Source: Plasmopara viticola
Taxonomy: Eukaryota > Oomycota > Peronosporomycetes > Peronosporales > Peronosporaceae
Direction of reading: 5' to 3'
Assembly: GCA_001695595.3 (NCBI GenBank)
Contig: MBPM02000143.1
Location: 46,114-110,113, forward strand
DNA: 64,000 nucleotides
The notes beneath the pieces are model-generated. The model made no database searches. It had not been told where the DNA came from and saw nothing but the letters and a program-made list of their open reading frames with translations. The position numbers and the translations under genes were made by a program. This document shows, piece by piece, positions 43,858-55,700 of the stretch (its first letter is position 1; every line of letters starts with the position of its first letter).

Positions 43858-46800
43858 ATGATGAGCATTTCAGGGCCTTTGTACCGCCGCACGCCGCGGC
43901 TGTTTAATCGCAGCAAACCAGGAGAATGGACCCTTGTCTGGTGTGAGCTTGCAGTCGATCGAGGTGAGCTATGGGTGTCGCTGGATTCAGACAGCCGGAG
44001 CCGGAGCCGCATCGTCTCCATTCCCCTCAAGGACTGCGAACTCGCCCACGTGCGCAGCGACGGCCGCGACTGCATGGAGCTCAACATAAAACGAAGCAAG
44101 AAGGAAACTTTTTCATCTCACGAGTCTAGTCACGACGTGGATTGGTGGTAAGGTGGCTTATTCTGATATCTATACCATTTATTCGAGCTACACGATTTTC
44201 ATGCTTTCACTATTGTAGGATGACGACGTTGATCGCTGTGAAACGAGACTTGCAGCGAGGTATCAAACCTCAAATTTCTCTTTTAACAGCGCCTGTATCG
44301 GAACCGGCAACTAGACCCAAGCACATGCGTCGCCCGTCGTCGCAGTTGAGTATAAATTTGAATTTATCGGCGAGTCCCGTTGGTACCTCGTTAAATGGGG
44401 CGGGACTCGGACGACCGACTTTAAGACGACGCAAACCGGCGTTGGCCACCTGTGAGACGCTATTTGAACGTTTTACCATCTATGAGACGCCGTCAATGTA
44501 CTACGTCGTGTGTTCCGACCGTCACTATTCGCGGTTTCGGATGATTGAATTGAATCGGATGGTGGACCGTCCGCAGTCGTTAGACGAAGTATTAAAAGAA
44601 GATAAAATGATTCACGATTGGGAACAGATGGAAGCGAGACTGCAGGCTCTAGCTGAGCTAGCTCGAGTGCGTGGTACGGGGCAACTCGAGCGCGCATTTA
44701 CAGCCGTGGCCATTGTTGGCTGCATCCGCTTCTTGCGCGGATACTATTTCATTTTCGTCACCCAGCGACGAAAGATTGGCAACATTGGAGGCAACTCAAT
44801 CTATGGGATCTCAGCTTCGCAGCAGCTAAACGTGAGTCGTCCAGAAGAAGATCAAAGCGTATGGACGCAACTAAACCGGTGGTTTAATCCAAGTCCGGTG
44901 GAAGAAGCAGAAGCGCGATACCTAGGTCTTTTTCATTTTTTGGATTTGACGAAAGATTTTTACTTTAGCTACTCGTACGATATCACGCACACCTTACAGC
45001 ACAATATGACATCCGAACATTCGGAACCAGCAGAGATGTTTACATGGAACTTTTACTTGACGCAAGAATTGCGAAGTTGCTTAAGTGGAGACGCTGCAGC
45101 GGATCTTATCGTACCGCTTGTACTTGGTTGCTATGAGCAACGCAAGTGCTCGGTATTTGGACGTCTTGTAAGCATCGTGCTTCTGGCTCGTCGCTCGCGA
45201 CACTTTGCAGGCACACGTTATTTGAAACGTGGTGTTGCAGACACTGGCAAGGTAGCGAACGACGTCGAGACTGAACAGATAATTGAAGACGAGAGCATGG
45301 GTCCTGGCAAATTTAGCTCGTTTGTACAGCATCGCGGATCGATTCCAGTCTTCTGGTCACAAGAGACTTCGGCTACGCTACCAAAGCCGCCAATTGTGCT
45401 GAACCGTGTTGACCCAAAATACGCAGCGACTCAAAAGCATTTTGCTGATCTTTTTTCCCGCTACGGCTCACCGATTGTTGCGCTTAATCTAATCAAGCAG
45501 TCTGAGAAAAAAGAACGTGAAGTGATTGTAGGAAACGAGTACATGAATGCTATCGAGTACCTCAACAGCTTTATGCCACCGAAACACCGTGTGCGCTATG
45601 TGGCATTGGATTACTCGCGGCTGTCTGGTCCAAAACAAAAAGGTCTCAATGTGCTTCATTCACTAGATAAAGTGGCTGTGTGGGCTCTCACTCAGACAGG
45701 ATTCTTTTGCAGTGCACCAAAGCGGCAGATTTATCTGAATGGGAGTCGACGTACAGCTCAAGCGTTCTTTCCGAGTCCGCCATCTGAGCCGTGGGATGCA
45801 TCCATGACGTCAAGTGATTTTCAACAAAGAGAAGAGACTAATGAAGAAGCAGTCACTAACGAGTCGCCGGCGTCTCCGACAATCGCGAGAAATTCTGGTG
45901 ATTGGCTCGAACAACGAGGAATTCTCCGAACAAATTGTATTGACTGTCTAGATCGCACAAATGTAAGTCAATTTAGTGTAGGAATTCGAGCGCTGGGCCA
46001 ACAGCTCTACGTAATGGGTATCAAGAACACGTCTTTATTAGAAAGCCGATCACAACTGGTGCTGGTACTCATGAAGCTGTATTCGCTTATGGGCGATGCC
46101 ATCTCGATGCAATACGGCGGCTCTGAAGCTCATAAAAACGTAAAGAACAGCGCGGCTAGGGAAAATGTCAAGCATCGAGAACTCTTGACATCGATTCGAC
46201 GCTACTACAGCAATTCGTTCACCGATACAGCAAAGCAGGATGCAATAAATATATTTCTCGGTCACTTTGTTCCAAGAGAAGACTCTCCTCCATTATGGGA
46301 GCTCGACTCCGACTACTACCTCCACAATTTTGAAGTGCGCAATGGCATGGCTGCGTGTGAAACTGTGCGTCGCAACCTTACTGTTCGTGCTGAAAATAAG
46401 CAGAATGCTCTCGAGGAACTTTCTAGAATACAGCACATGCAGATGTCATGCTGCTCGTCGTCAGAGATTGTGGACGATGGCAGCGACGATAGCGATGAGA
46501 AGGAATCAACACATGAACGTAGTTTGGCTTTGGTATCTCGAGGCCAGCTGAAGCGAGATGCATACATCCGCGAGTGTAGAAGAGTTTTGGATGAATGGTG
46601 GAAGAAACCTTTGGAAAAATTTGAGCGACCAAAGTATTGCCAGCCGCCAGCGGAGGACAAGACACTTTGTGTATATGACCAGATTGCTCGCAAAGCGAGC
46701 AAACAAAGACTTGTAAATTGGACCACCGGTGATGAAACAAAACCTGGTACAAATCACAAAGTGTCTTCTCAGTCTCCGTGTTCAGACGATTTTCTACACA

Positions 46801-48219
46801 TGTATCATCCAGAAGAATTGACAACTTTTGACAAGGTGTTGGGGTACAAGTTCATGCTTCCAATGGAAATCTCGGACGAAGTACATGAACAGGACAAGCG
46901 TCGATCGGAAAGTGCGGTCGTAGCGCATTTAACGTCGGCTCTCTCGTCGTCGTCGATATCTGGACTTTCACGCGTTGATGAAGACAACCTTTCAGATGCT
47001 GACTTAGCAGCCCAGCGTGGCCAAACAAGCAAGGGAACGCGATCGTTTCGAAGTATGAGTGCTCCTGACTTTGGAGAAGACCAGTCGCCGGCTGTATGCG
47101 ATAGTGGTTGTGAGCACAAAAGTTTAATTCTGGGATCAACCATAAAAGGTTTCGATTCCCAACGGGCTTCTCGTATAGAGTTAGCAGAAGCGATTAATAA
47201 GTATGAAGGTGATGGCTCGGCGACGCTCAAAGCGCTTGCGAAGTGCAGAGATAGCCAAATCAGAATGAATGACTACGCACGGAGCAGAGGGTGCGTGAAA
47301 CTCTCGTTATATAGTGTTTGCATGCTTTGATGCCATAGAAAAATTGTGTTTTTAGGGGCAGACGTTACAAATTTGTGGGTGACTGCTTCACATCTACTCC
47401 GGATCCTATTTATCAACAGTACGATGCAGGTTTATTGTCTGGATATGAATAGGCTTACATACCATTTTTTTGTTTAGATACGTGCTTCGAAAAGAATCGC
47501 CGCAATTGTGGGAAAAAGACAATGAAAGTGTGAAAATGTACTTTGAGACATACATGCACGATAATCAAATCAGTCCTGATGATGCGCGAAGCCTTCGTGA
47601 CGCTCAAGCGCGTGCTGGTGCTACATTTACACTGCAAGTTGGTCCGTATACCGGATTAGAGCAACACGTGAAGGCCCAAGTCTTGGTGTCAAAGAAGCTT
47701 CAAACCGAGCCCGAAGACCGAAAGTGCGTTAAACAGTACTAGAAAAAAAGGTTCTATTTTTTTATCGCTCTTACGCTTCACCTCTTTCTGCGTAGATTGT
47801 TTGAGAAATCTTTGGACCTTAAGGAACTCGTCAGGACCGGAAAAGGATCAGTGCCCGCAGAAAGTTTAGAGCTTTACAAGACATTTTTTGATGAGGAATT
47901 ACCGAGCGTGAAGATTTACAAATCAACGACAGAAACGAAGCCGCCAATGTCTGTGGGAGAGGAATTCGTTCCTTCACCCACCAAAAGACGCACATCAGCA
48001 ACTGCTCTGTCTTCTGTGCTTGCCCAAAGTATTCAGCGAGTTTCTTTAAGCAGAAAGACTCGAACTTGTTTTAGCGCCGGAAAGCTTATTCCTGTGGGAC
48101 CACTATTTAAGATGGACGGCGGAAAAGACCGCGACTTTATCGTATTTAATGACGCTGCTGCAGACAGTGCGTTCGGTGAAGTGACTCGGAATGAGGAATT
48201 GTCGATATACTCAAAATGA
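43858..48219 (+). CDS. FIG4: FIG4/SAC-type phosphoinositide phosphatase with N-terminal PH-like domain
   Basis: Five exons (43,858-44,147; 44,219-47,290; 47,356-47,436; 47,478-47,723; 47,796-48,219) give 1,370 residues. The first ~105 look like a PH domain (EWTLVWCELAVDRGELWVS at about 23, with the conserved Trp of the last helix coded across intron 1). A Sac domain spans about 178-780: LFERFTIYETPSMYYVVCSD, VGCIRFLRGYYFIFVTQRRK, and the catalytic CX5R site NCIDCLDRTN with its first Cys near residue 670. FIG4/SAC3 removes the 5-phosphate of PI(3,5)P2 on late endosomes. The C-terminal 600 residues are long and partly low complexity. The exon 3/4 join is uncertain because the donor is weak. It is convergent with the kinase gene, 62 bp apart. 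Confidence 0.85.
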
Positions 48220-48281
48220 AGGCCATTGAATTCGAAAAAATTTAACACTTAACTTAGCTATTGATAACTTGTTTACAATGC

Positions 48282-51002
48282 TTAGGCTGCTGGCCGAGCG
48301 AGTGTTGTTGATTCTCTAACACCATCGTCATCTATATTGACTGCATAATCTGGTGCATCATCAAGAAGTTTGAGTGAAAGAGAATTTTCAGGTTTGCGTT
48401 TTCTCACGTGCCGCAATTGCTGTGAAGATGACGAATAGCTCAAACTACTTCGACTAAGGCTACCACTTTTCCGTAAGTGATGCCGAAGAGAGCATTTGTG
48501 CCATGCTCGTTGTCGTTGTCGAGATTGATATTGCCGACGATCAGCTCCAGTCCTCCTTGGGACGCTGTGTCTCTGACCACGCAAACGACACGCACAGATC
48601 GTCGTGTGTGGACCGTCATCGCCACTAAAAGTCTCTGACGAATTCTGATAATGTGATGAAAACGTGCTTGTGATATGGGAAAGAAATCTCGGGCCCCTCC
48701 GCACTTTAGAGCTCTTTGGCCTTGCTTGATGAACAAACGCCTCCTCGTCCGACTCGGTGCCAACGCTTTCTTCTAACATCGCTAACGGCTGGCAAAAATT
48801 AATATTGCTATCGTCAAAAAAAAAGACACTGTCGCTGTCTGTGAAGCCATGTGCATGCTCAAAATGATGCAAGAAACCAGCATCCATGAGTGCACGTCCA
48901 AGCCGCAAGCCCTCCCCGCGAGACTCGGTGACTGCCAGCTCTTCCATTCGTTCAATCAAAAAATCGCCGGTAAAGCACTTTTCAGACGGAACCATCCGAC
49001 ATCCAGTGCTTGTTCTTTCGAAATCGTCACTCAGATCTTGAGCAAGTACTGAGAGCAACTCTTCTTGAATACATTCGAGGGAGCGAACGATTTGCGGCAT
49101 GGTCGGGCGGACACTAGGGTCACTGTGCCATGCACAAGTAATGACTTCGCGTAGCTTGGAAGGAAAAGTCTCATCATTGCTTGCATCTACATCATCCAGT
49201 GGTGGACGCCAACCACTTAACACCCCTTCAAATAAAAGCATAGGGTTTGTGACAGGATACTTCTCGCAATCCGGGTATAAAATATCCCAAAATGTGATGG
49301 CAAGCGAATAGACGTCGGCAGCTTCCCCGTAACTTGCCAATCCAGTACGACACCCGATCATTTCCGGTGCCATGTAACTTACTGTGCCAGTGACTGTCAT
49401 TTTGATCTGTGGAGGTGGTGGTGAGGGACGAGGAGAATCCGTAGAGATAAATGTACCGGCAGAAACCCAAGAATCCTCCGACTTGCTGAGGATATTGGCG
49501 TTAACTTTTGGCAGCTCACGTGGTAGGCGACGCGAGTCGCCAAAGTCAGTGAGTTTAACAGTGTTTTCGTTATCCACTAAAAAATTGGCCGGCTTGATGT
49601 CACGGTGCAAGAACGGTGGTGTAAAGCTGTGGACGTACGCGACTGCACGAGCGCAATCGAGCATATAGGCGATGTTCAAAAGCATTTGCTGTCGATCGCA
49701 AACCTCTGCACCACTAAAGTCGCCTTCAACGTCAAGTCGGTGCCGAGCACTGCGACGTTGCCTGCTGATTTTGGCTTGAGCGTACAAAATATCTTCCAAC
49801 GAACCTTGACACAATTCCGACACTAGGCAAATTGTCGGAGGACATACACACATACCAAAGAACGTGACAATGTTCGGATGATTTAATGACGCACAGAGCG
49901 CTGCCTCATGTGAAAACTCTGCAACAACTTCTTCCGTAAACCGATATGGCGTGTACACTTTCACTGCAACTAGCTTCTGCTGTTGAAGTCGTCCACTAAA
50001 GACGGCTGCACTAGACCCTGCTCCAATCTTTCGTCTTAGCTCGAGGTGGGCAAAGTCGATTACAAAATTCTTGTGCGTCTCAATGAGGAGGTGGATTCGG
50101 TTCGACGAAATACTCTCATCGAGTTCCAAATGCGAGCCCACATCCCGACTTGCGCGTTGCAATGCCCATGCTCGTTGACCCATTCCTCTCCAATATTCTG
50201 TGTCGGCACGTAGTAAACTCCAGATAAAGAGGGGGCTAGCCGAGGCCCAAATGAGCACCATGTACGTTGTGACTGAATACATGTGATTACTTGGTGCGTA
50301 TTTTTGCAAAATCGTATTGATCGCTAAAAGCACGTGATAAATAATGATATAAACACCATAAGTGCGCAAGGTCGTTGGACTTGCTCGCCCTGCTGGTGGT
50401 CGAATAAAGCACACGTAGGCTACATAGCCCAAGATAACTGGTCGCACAATAAGTCTGGTAAAAAAGTAGAGCCTAGTTTGTTGAGGCGCCAAATAAGTTA
50501 GCAGTCCCACAATTGGCACTGTGTACGAAGCCAACAAAATCGACTTGAACACAGCACGACCAAGAGCAGGCACCGAGACACTTTTTTGACACAAGTAGAC
50601 AATTGCAAGCATAAAAACAAATTGGCGCCCAGCGTAAAACACTTCAATATCAAAAAACGGAAAACTCGTCTTGTATAAATTAACGTGCAATGCAATCCAA
50701 AAGAAAAGTGTATAGCCACCAGTGACAATTGCAAGGATCCACATTAGCGGTTCAAATGCGGGCAATATGACTTTACGTGTAGCTTGTGCATCTCCTCTGA
50801 ACGCGACATGGCGTTTCAACCGCAGATAGATTAGCAACATGAGGCAGAAGACGCATAATATGCCATAGCCGATCAATGTAATGAGTTGACCTACCCGAGC
50901 CTGGTCCGAAACGGCCACTACCGGTGAAGACATTTCCAACAACAAAGTATCCCACAGGCAAGTGCGACTACCTTGCGACAACTTCGAAGTAATTGATATC
51001 AA
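48282..51002 (-). CDS. Seven-helix membrane protein fused to a TKL protein kinase
   Basis: A single uninterrupted exon of 906 residues; Met24 (MSSPVVAVS) is an alternative start. Seven hydrophobic helices are visible at about 37-61, 84-105, 123-139, 152-171, 178-200, 215-233 and 244-264. A kinase domain of the tyrosine-kinase-like type follows: glycine loop RKIGAGSSAAVFSG (334-347), VAVKVY (Lys348), HRDIKPANFL (466), LTDFGDSR (DFG at 486), GTVSYMAPEMIG, SDPSVRPTM. All catalytic residues are present, so it should be active. The C-terminal 220 residues are basic and Ser-rich. The layout matches the GPCR-kinase chimeras ('GPCR-bigrams') described in oomycetes, but no GPCR signature was verified. 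Confidence 0.88.
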   Translation of the reverse strand: MISITSKLSQGSRTCLWDTLLLEMSSPVVAVSDQARVGQLITLIGYGILCVFCLMLLIYLRLKRHVAFRGDAQATRKVILPAFEPLMWILAIVTGGYTLFFWIALHVNLYKTSFPFFDIEVFYAGRQFVFMLAIVYLCQKSVSVPALGRAVFKSILLASYTVPIVGLLTYLAPQQTRLYFFTRLIVRPVILGYVAYVCFIRPPAGRASPTTLRTYGVYIIIYHVLLAINTILQKYAPSNHMYSVTTYMVLIWASASPLFIWSLLRADTEYWRGMGQRAWALQRASRDVGSHLELDESISSNRIHLLIETHKNFVIDFAHLELRRKIGAGSSAAVFSGRLQQQKLVAVKVYTPYRFTEEVVAEFSHEAALCASLNHPNIVTFFGMCVCPPTICLVSELCQGSLEDILYAQAKISRQRRSARHRLDVEGDFSGAEVCDRQQMLLNIAYMLDCARAVAYVHSFTPPFLHRDIKPANFLVDNENTVKLTDFGDSRRLPRELPKVNANILSKSEDSWVSAGTFISTDSPRPSPPPPQIKMTVTGTVSYMAPEMIGCRTGLASYGEAADVYSLAITFWDILYPDCEKYPVTNPMLLFEGVLSGWRPPLDDVDASNDETFPSKLREVITCAWHSDPSVRPTMPQIVRSLECIQEELLSVLAQDLSDDFERTSTGCRMVPSEKCFTGDFLIERMEELAVTESRGEGLRLGRALMDAGFLHHFEHAHGFTDSDSVFFFDDSNINFCQPLAMLEESVGTESDEEAFVHQARPKSSKVRRGPRFLSHITSTFSSHYQNSSETFSGDDGPHTTICACRLRGQRHSVPRRTGADRRQYQSRQRQRAWHKCSLRHHLRKSGSLSRSSLSYSSSSQQLRHVRKRKPENSLSLKLLDDAPDYAVNIDDDGVRESTTLARPAA

Positions 51003-51743
51003 TTGGCAATCAATATAAAACCCTCAACTTGGTCGGGAAACCCAAGACTTTGGCCTTAACAACCTTAATGCTGGTTTCTGTTTCGTTAGAAATTTCGAGA
51101 CTGGACACCCAAACAAGGTTTCACTGAGATTGCCAGTAAACTTGACGAGGATAGTCTCGCGCTGGATCCCAATTCGGTCAATTCTTCGATATTCCTAGAC
51201 TTGTACTGGTACGACGCGAAAAGACGGGCTAGGTAGTCCGGCCACCAGCGCCCACGTATCTTAAAATGTAATTTCAGTGTATACGACGTTACTAGGGGAA
51301 TTTCCCACGATAAGATTATGCATATATAAACTGACGTTTCTTCAAGCCGTGAGAGCGGCGTCAATAGAGTGGCTAGCTTCAATTGATTGCTCGACGAATA
51401 ACACTTCAAATTTGCGTCCAGCTAATTCCAAGTTTCCAAACCAGTAGGGACCAGAACGTCGGAACGGACAGATTGGCAGAATTTGTCTTCAGTGACCTTC
51501 TGAAATGACGACTTAAATGTCGTGAAGAGCACATCCACTATCGAGATGGACAAATTCTTATGCTTAAACGACGATACAGCGCAACCGTCAATCTCGAGAT
51601 CCTATTCTGAGCAAGCAATAGAACAGCTGTACATGTCTAAGTACCGTTACACGAACAATGCAGTGAAAAGAAAATATCATTCATATATGTAAAAACTGCG
51701 TTCGCAGACCCACAAATAGTGTCTTGGATCCGACGAGATCCGA
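51003..51743. other. Intergenic region, no supported feature
   Basis: About 0.74 kb lies between the kinase start and the stop of the EGF-like gene. The one frame of note (51,086-51,409, minus) has no motif. The interval probably contains the kinase promoter and the 3' end of the EGF-like gene. Confidence 0.5.
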
Positions 51744-52757
51744 CTAATTGAAAAAAGCAGCGACAACGACCGAGGCAGCGGCTAATGTGACGTAGCTACA
51801 AGAACGAGCCGATGATATGGCTCCACTTGTAGTGCCAGAGTTCGTCGTAGTGTCAGACGATTTTGATTTGGATTTCTTTTGGACGGCGCTTTCCTTAGTA
51901 CATTGCAAGCCTTCCCACCCCTCTTCACACTTGCAAGCCGAATTTGTACACGTGCCCTTGCTGTTACAAGCTTTTTCCGACGACGCGTCACATTCCGAGC
52001 ACTGGTTGCCCGTGGTTCCAGCCTCGCACTCGCACTCTTGTGACTCCAGATTGCACACACCCGTGGCACACTGTCCCGGCATTTGGCACTTGTTTGAGTC
52101 AACGAAGCTACAAAAGTCACCACTGTAGCCGACATTGCAACGGCACGTGTAATTGAGTGACCCCATGGAATCCGGAACACATGTGCCCTGACCAGAGCAA
52201 AGCAGCGTCGAGTTGCTTGACGCATTGGTGCTTAGACAGCTCTCGATCAACGCCGAGGCCGTGCCGAGCTTGTCAGCAAGCTCAGTGGCCTCGTCCTCAC
52301 CGAATTGAACCTCAAGAGCGCCCGTGTCGAAGTCAACACAGCCATAGATCACGTCAATGGATTTCCCCTTTGGATCCTTGGCCCCTCCCACACAAATAAC
52401 ACCGCCGTCCGACCCTGACTTGCTACTGCCACTCACGCACTTTTCGGCGGGTTTGTACGTACAAACACTGCTGATTTGGTTGTACGGACTCGCCCACGAC
52501 GAAAAAGTAGGACACAGACCCGGATATTGTCCCGAGCAAACGTCCGTGTCTTGTTTCTTTGGCAAGCATTGCTTGACCGTGTCAGTGCCAGCACGCGTCG
52601 TCTGCAGCGCCACGCACTCGTATCCTTTGGTTGTACAGTCTTCCGTGTCCTCGCAAATGCCCGGACGATCTTTTTCCGACTTACCCTTCGCAGCCACGTG
52701 CTTGCTTACGGCCAAGAGCGCTAGAGCACTTGCCACTTTCCACGCCCGCATGGTCAA
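51744..52757 (-). CDS. Secreted Cys-rich EGF-like protein, probably GPI-anchored
   Basis: A single exon of 337 residues. The N-terminus MTMRAWKVASALALLAVSKH is a signal peptide, with likely cleavage after AAA near residue 23. A Cys-rich domain with no family I can name follows (residues 30-180; CEDTEDCTTKGYECVAL, CSGQYPGLCPTF). Three EGF-like modules come next (about 185-285): CSGQGTCVPD...CRCNVGYSGDFC, CATGVCNLESQECECEAG, and NSKGTCTNSACKCEEGWEG. A Ser/Thr/Lys-rich linker and the hydrophobic end VTLAAASVVVAAFFN suggest a GPI signal. It should sit at the cell surface or wall and bind proteins or sugars. The gene marks the right edge of the gene-dense island. Confidence 0.85.
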   Translation of the reverse strand: MTMRAWKVASALALLAVSKHVAAKGKSEKDRPGICEDTEDCTTKGYECVALQTTRAGTDTVKQCLPKKQDTDVCSGQYPGLCPTFSSWASPYNQISSVCTYKPAEKCVSGSSKSGSDGGVICVGGAKDPKGKSIDVIYGCVDFDTGALEVQFGEDEATELADKLGTASALIESCLSTNASSNSTLLCSGQGTCVPDSMGSLNYTCRCNVGYSGDFCSFVDSNKCQMPGQCATGVCNLESQECECEAGTTGNQCSECDASSEKACNSKGTCTNSACKCEEGWEGLQCTKESAVQKKSKSKSSDTTTNSGTTSGAISSARSCSYVTLAAASVVVAAFFN

Positions 52758-55700
52758 TTGTGCCTGTCCTATGGCGTATAGAGCAAAAGGGAATATGAAA
52801 AGTTTGCACGCGAACTTGTGGGCTAACGGACGCAGAAGAACCGGCTAGATCGGGCATGCTCTATAGAGTTTCTTACATGTCCATGTTACGATCAAGCCAC
52901 AGAGCGCAATGCACGACATGCTTGGGCGACCACCGCCTATTCACGTGTTGTAACGTTGCTGTGGCTGTCTATGGTACTAGTGGCCGAAGTACCGTCGCAA
53001 CTTGACAACAAATGCCCCTGCTTTACACTTAAAACTCAAGATATAGTGATAAATTATGGAGTTAATTTTTGCTCAAGCTGCACCTTCGTAAAATTTAAGC
53101 AAATGATGGGACACACATAGAATTGGCAAAACTGGCTCAGCTATTCAAGAAAAGCAATAATATAGGTAATATATAAGATGCTTGCGACAAAAGGTCGGGA
53201 TCTCAGTCATGCGGAAGTTTTGCAGCATACGCACCTACAAATCCTCACATGCGAAATGCACAGACGATCGTGGGCGTACCTACTAGACAAATTACAACCG
53301 TTGAAATTTTTTGAGTCTTTTTTACCTTTAGAAGTCTGGGTTCTACATACTCGACTGTGATTGCTTTGTCCTCGGAACAGTCGAACTCTGCTACAACGAG
53401 CAATCACTCTTTATCAATTCCTTGCTTTCGTTCACTTTTCGCCTCAAAACCAGCTCTTGATTTCTCATATCTGCGCATGGCAAAGGTTTCACGAAGGTGA
53501 CTATCATGTGGATTGCGATTGCCTTCGATATCCTCCACTACTCTCTTCACATGCAACACACGCTGCCGTCGCTTCTCCATGCCAAACTTGCTATCGTTTG
53601 GTTTTACAATCACTTTTGAAACAAGTCGCCATCGAGAATTGCAATTTGTTTATGAGTAGACCACAACGCATACCCAGTACATCACGAGGTGCGGCCTGTC
53701 TCGAGCTGCTTTTAGTGCTTTGCCGCTATTATTAGGGGATCGGAAAATTAGTCGGAATATCTTCGATCCCAAGTGTGAGCTCGTCAGTTCTATCGAACAG
53801 ATTGGATCCAATCTACGACTCAATCTGATTATCAAAAAAAACAATGTTTTGGTATTTAGCGCCGGGTGCAAAGCTTCATCAAATCCTGTTATGGTCTTCA
53901 TATGATAAGATTTGCAACTTTCTTTTACGCAACGAAAAGGCATCGCCGTATATGTAATTTATTGATTGTGCAATTTTCTGGTATTGACATACACAACAGT
54001 GCAAGCTTTTAATGATTTAAATGAAATCAAGATGAAAAGTTGGCACTGAAGGAGTTTTGGGTATGATATCAAATTTATGGACAGCATTATCAGCAGGCGC
54101 TAATTGATGGATATACGTGCAGAAGTTTAGTTGCAGCCCGTGCAGCCAAATCTTTGGAAGTGCGTTAAATAGTCGATTATAAAACGTCGCCATTTCGCTG
54201 GTTGGCTTCCGGTTACGTCTTTTCAAAATAACACGGGACGGGTGAGCACTTTCTTCAAGCCATCAGTCGTTTTCGACGCAGCGTTAAGCATAGCGGAAAG
54301 ATCCGACACACTTAGGGCATTCAAGTTCATTGATTTGCGCAGAGTGACCAAGTCAAAAACTTCTGCAGTAGCCTAAGTAAAAAAATGTCGAGGCGGCATT
54401 TGCGGCTACAGGGATGTATACATTACGCGACAGAAAATTGAAGCGTATTTGGTCTCAGTGCTTTACGTCGTGTTCGAAATTTTTTCAACAACAAGACAAA
54501 TGGTTGGAGGACGTACGACGTCTCAGCGCTTCAAGATGTTCATCTTAAATGAAATATTACTCGCTTAGTCATGGCTCAAATGCATCTGTGCACGTCTAGA
54601 AAGATAGATTGGATTGGTCTGAGGCCATAGACGTATCAGCTCTATAAAAACGTTTATTCGCTCAGATATGGCTCAATTGAAGCTAGAAAAAGAATGCATC
54701 AAACTTAAGGCGCTCTAACTTTTTTAGTACTCATTCTGTAAAAGTCTTACCGAAGCTGTTGGGTCTAAAGAGGTATGAGAACGCGGTTCCAGTTGTGGAG
54801 TTGGTTGAACTAGGAAGCGTAGGCATGAGTGAGTACGGCACACAAGAAATTTGCCACTCTTCATCTAAGTAGACGTGCACTGAGTACCCATACCCATCCC
54901 ACCTCTCATGGTTTTTGGAATCCGTGGGAAAGGGTGTGGACAAAGATGCGTTGGATTGAGTGGATACGGCGCATGCGAAAAACGTCTCTGTGTCTCTTTG
55001 ACAAGGGCGCAGATTATCGCACCGTTTATCGTGTGAAATTTATGTTTTCAGCAAGGGCTAGCAGAAACTATGGCTACGGCTCAATTGAGAGAACTAATAT
55101 TCCCTACTTTAGTCGAAATATACGAATAGATACGTATCAAAAGAGAAAATATAAAAACAACATCAGAATAAGCGCCGACTTCAGATCCCATCAACAACAG
55201 TCCAGCTCCACGACCAATATCATAGTTGCGCTATTACAATTACCAGAAATGCCTCATCCAGTAGCAATTATCAGCAGCATCTCTTCCAACACGTATCATA
55301 TCGATCAACAGCACTGATTTTAGGAGTGAAGTTTTAACTGCGACAAATGAATTACACCTGGTTGCACTGGTGACGTTGTTCTCTCGAATGATTGCTGCTT
55401 TATAGAGCAACTGACAGTGACGGGATCATGTTTAAAGTAGGAACGCAGAAAGATACACGATTTTTGGTAATTGACTGCTGGCTATACCTGGACTCAAGGA
55501 GATTGACGTGTGCAATAAGCTGCATCATCAAAGCTAAATTGTTAGATGTTCAGTTCTGCCTTTTATTCTTCATAAACAGCTACGATAAGATCGATAATTT
55601 ATACAGTTGCTGCTCCACGGATATCCTTCAAACACTCTTGTATGCAATGATCCATTAGGCGCAAGACTTCCAGGCACTTTTCAACACAATAACAGATTTT

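Noticed and set aside
46316..46824. Long minus-strand frames inside FIG4
   Set aside because: They are shadows of the strongly coding plus strand and lack motifs.
54829..55317. 162-codon plus frame
   Set aside because: No signal peptide or domain; odd composition and overlaps a more protein-like minus frame at 54,760-54,943.
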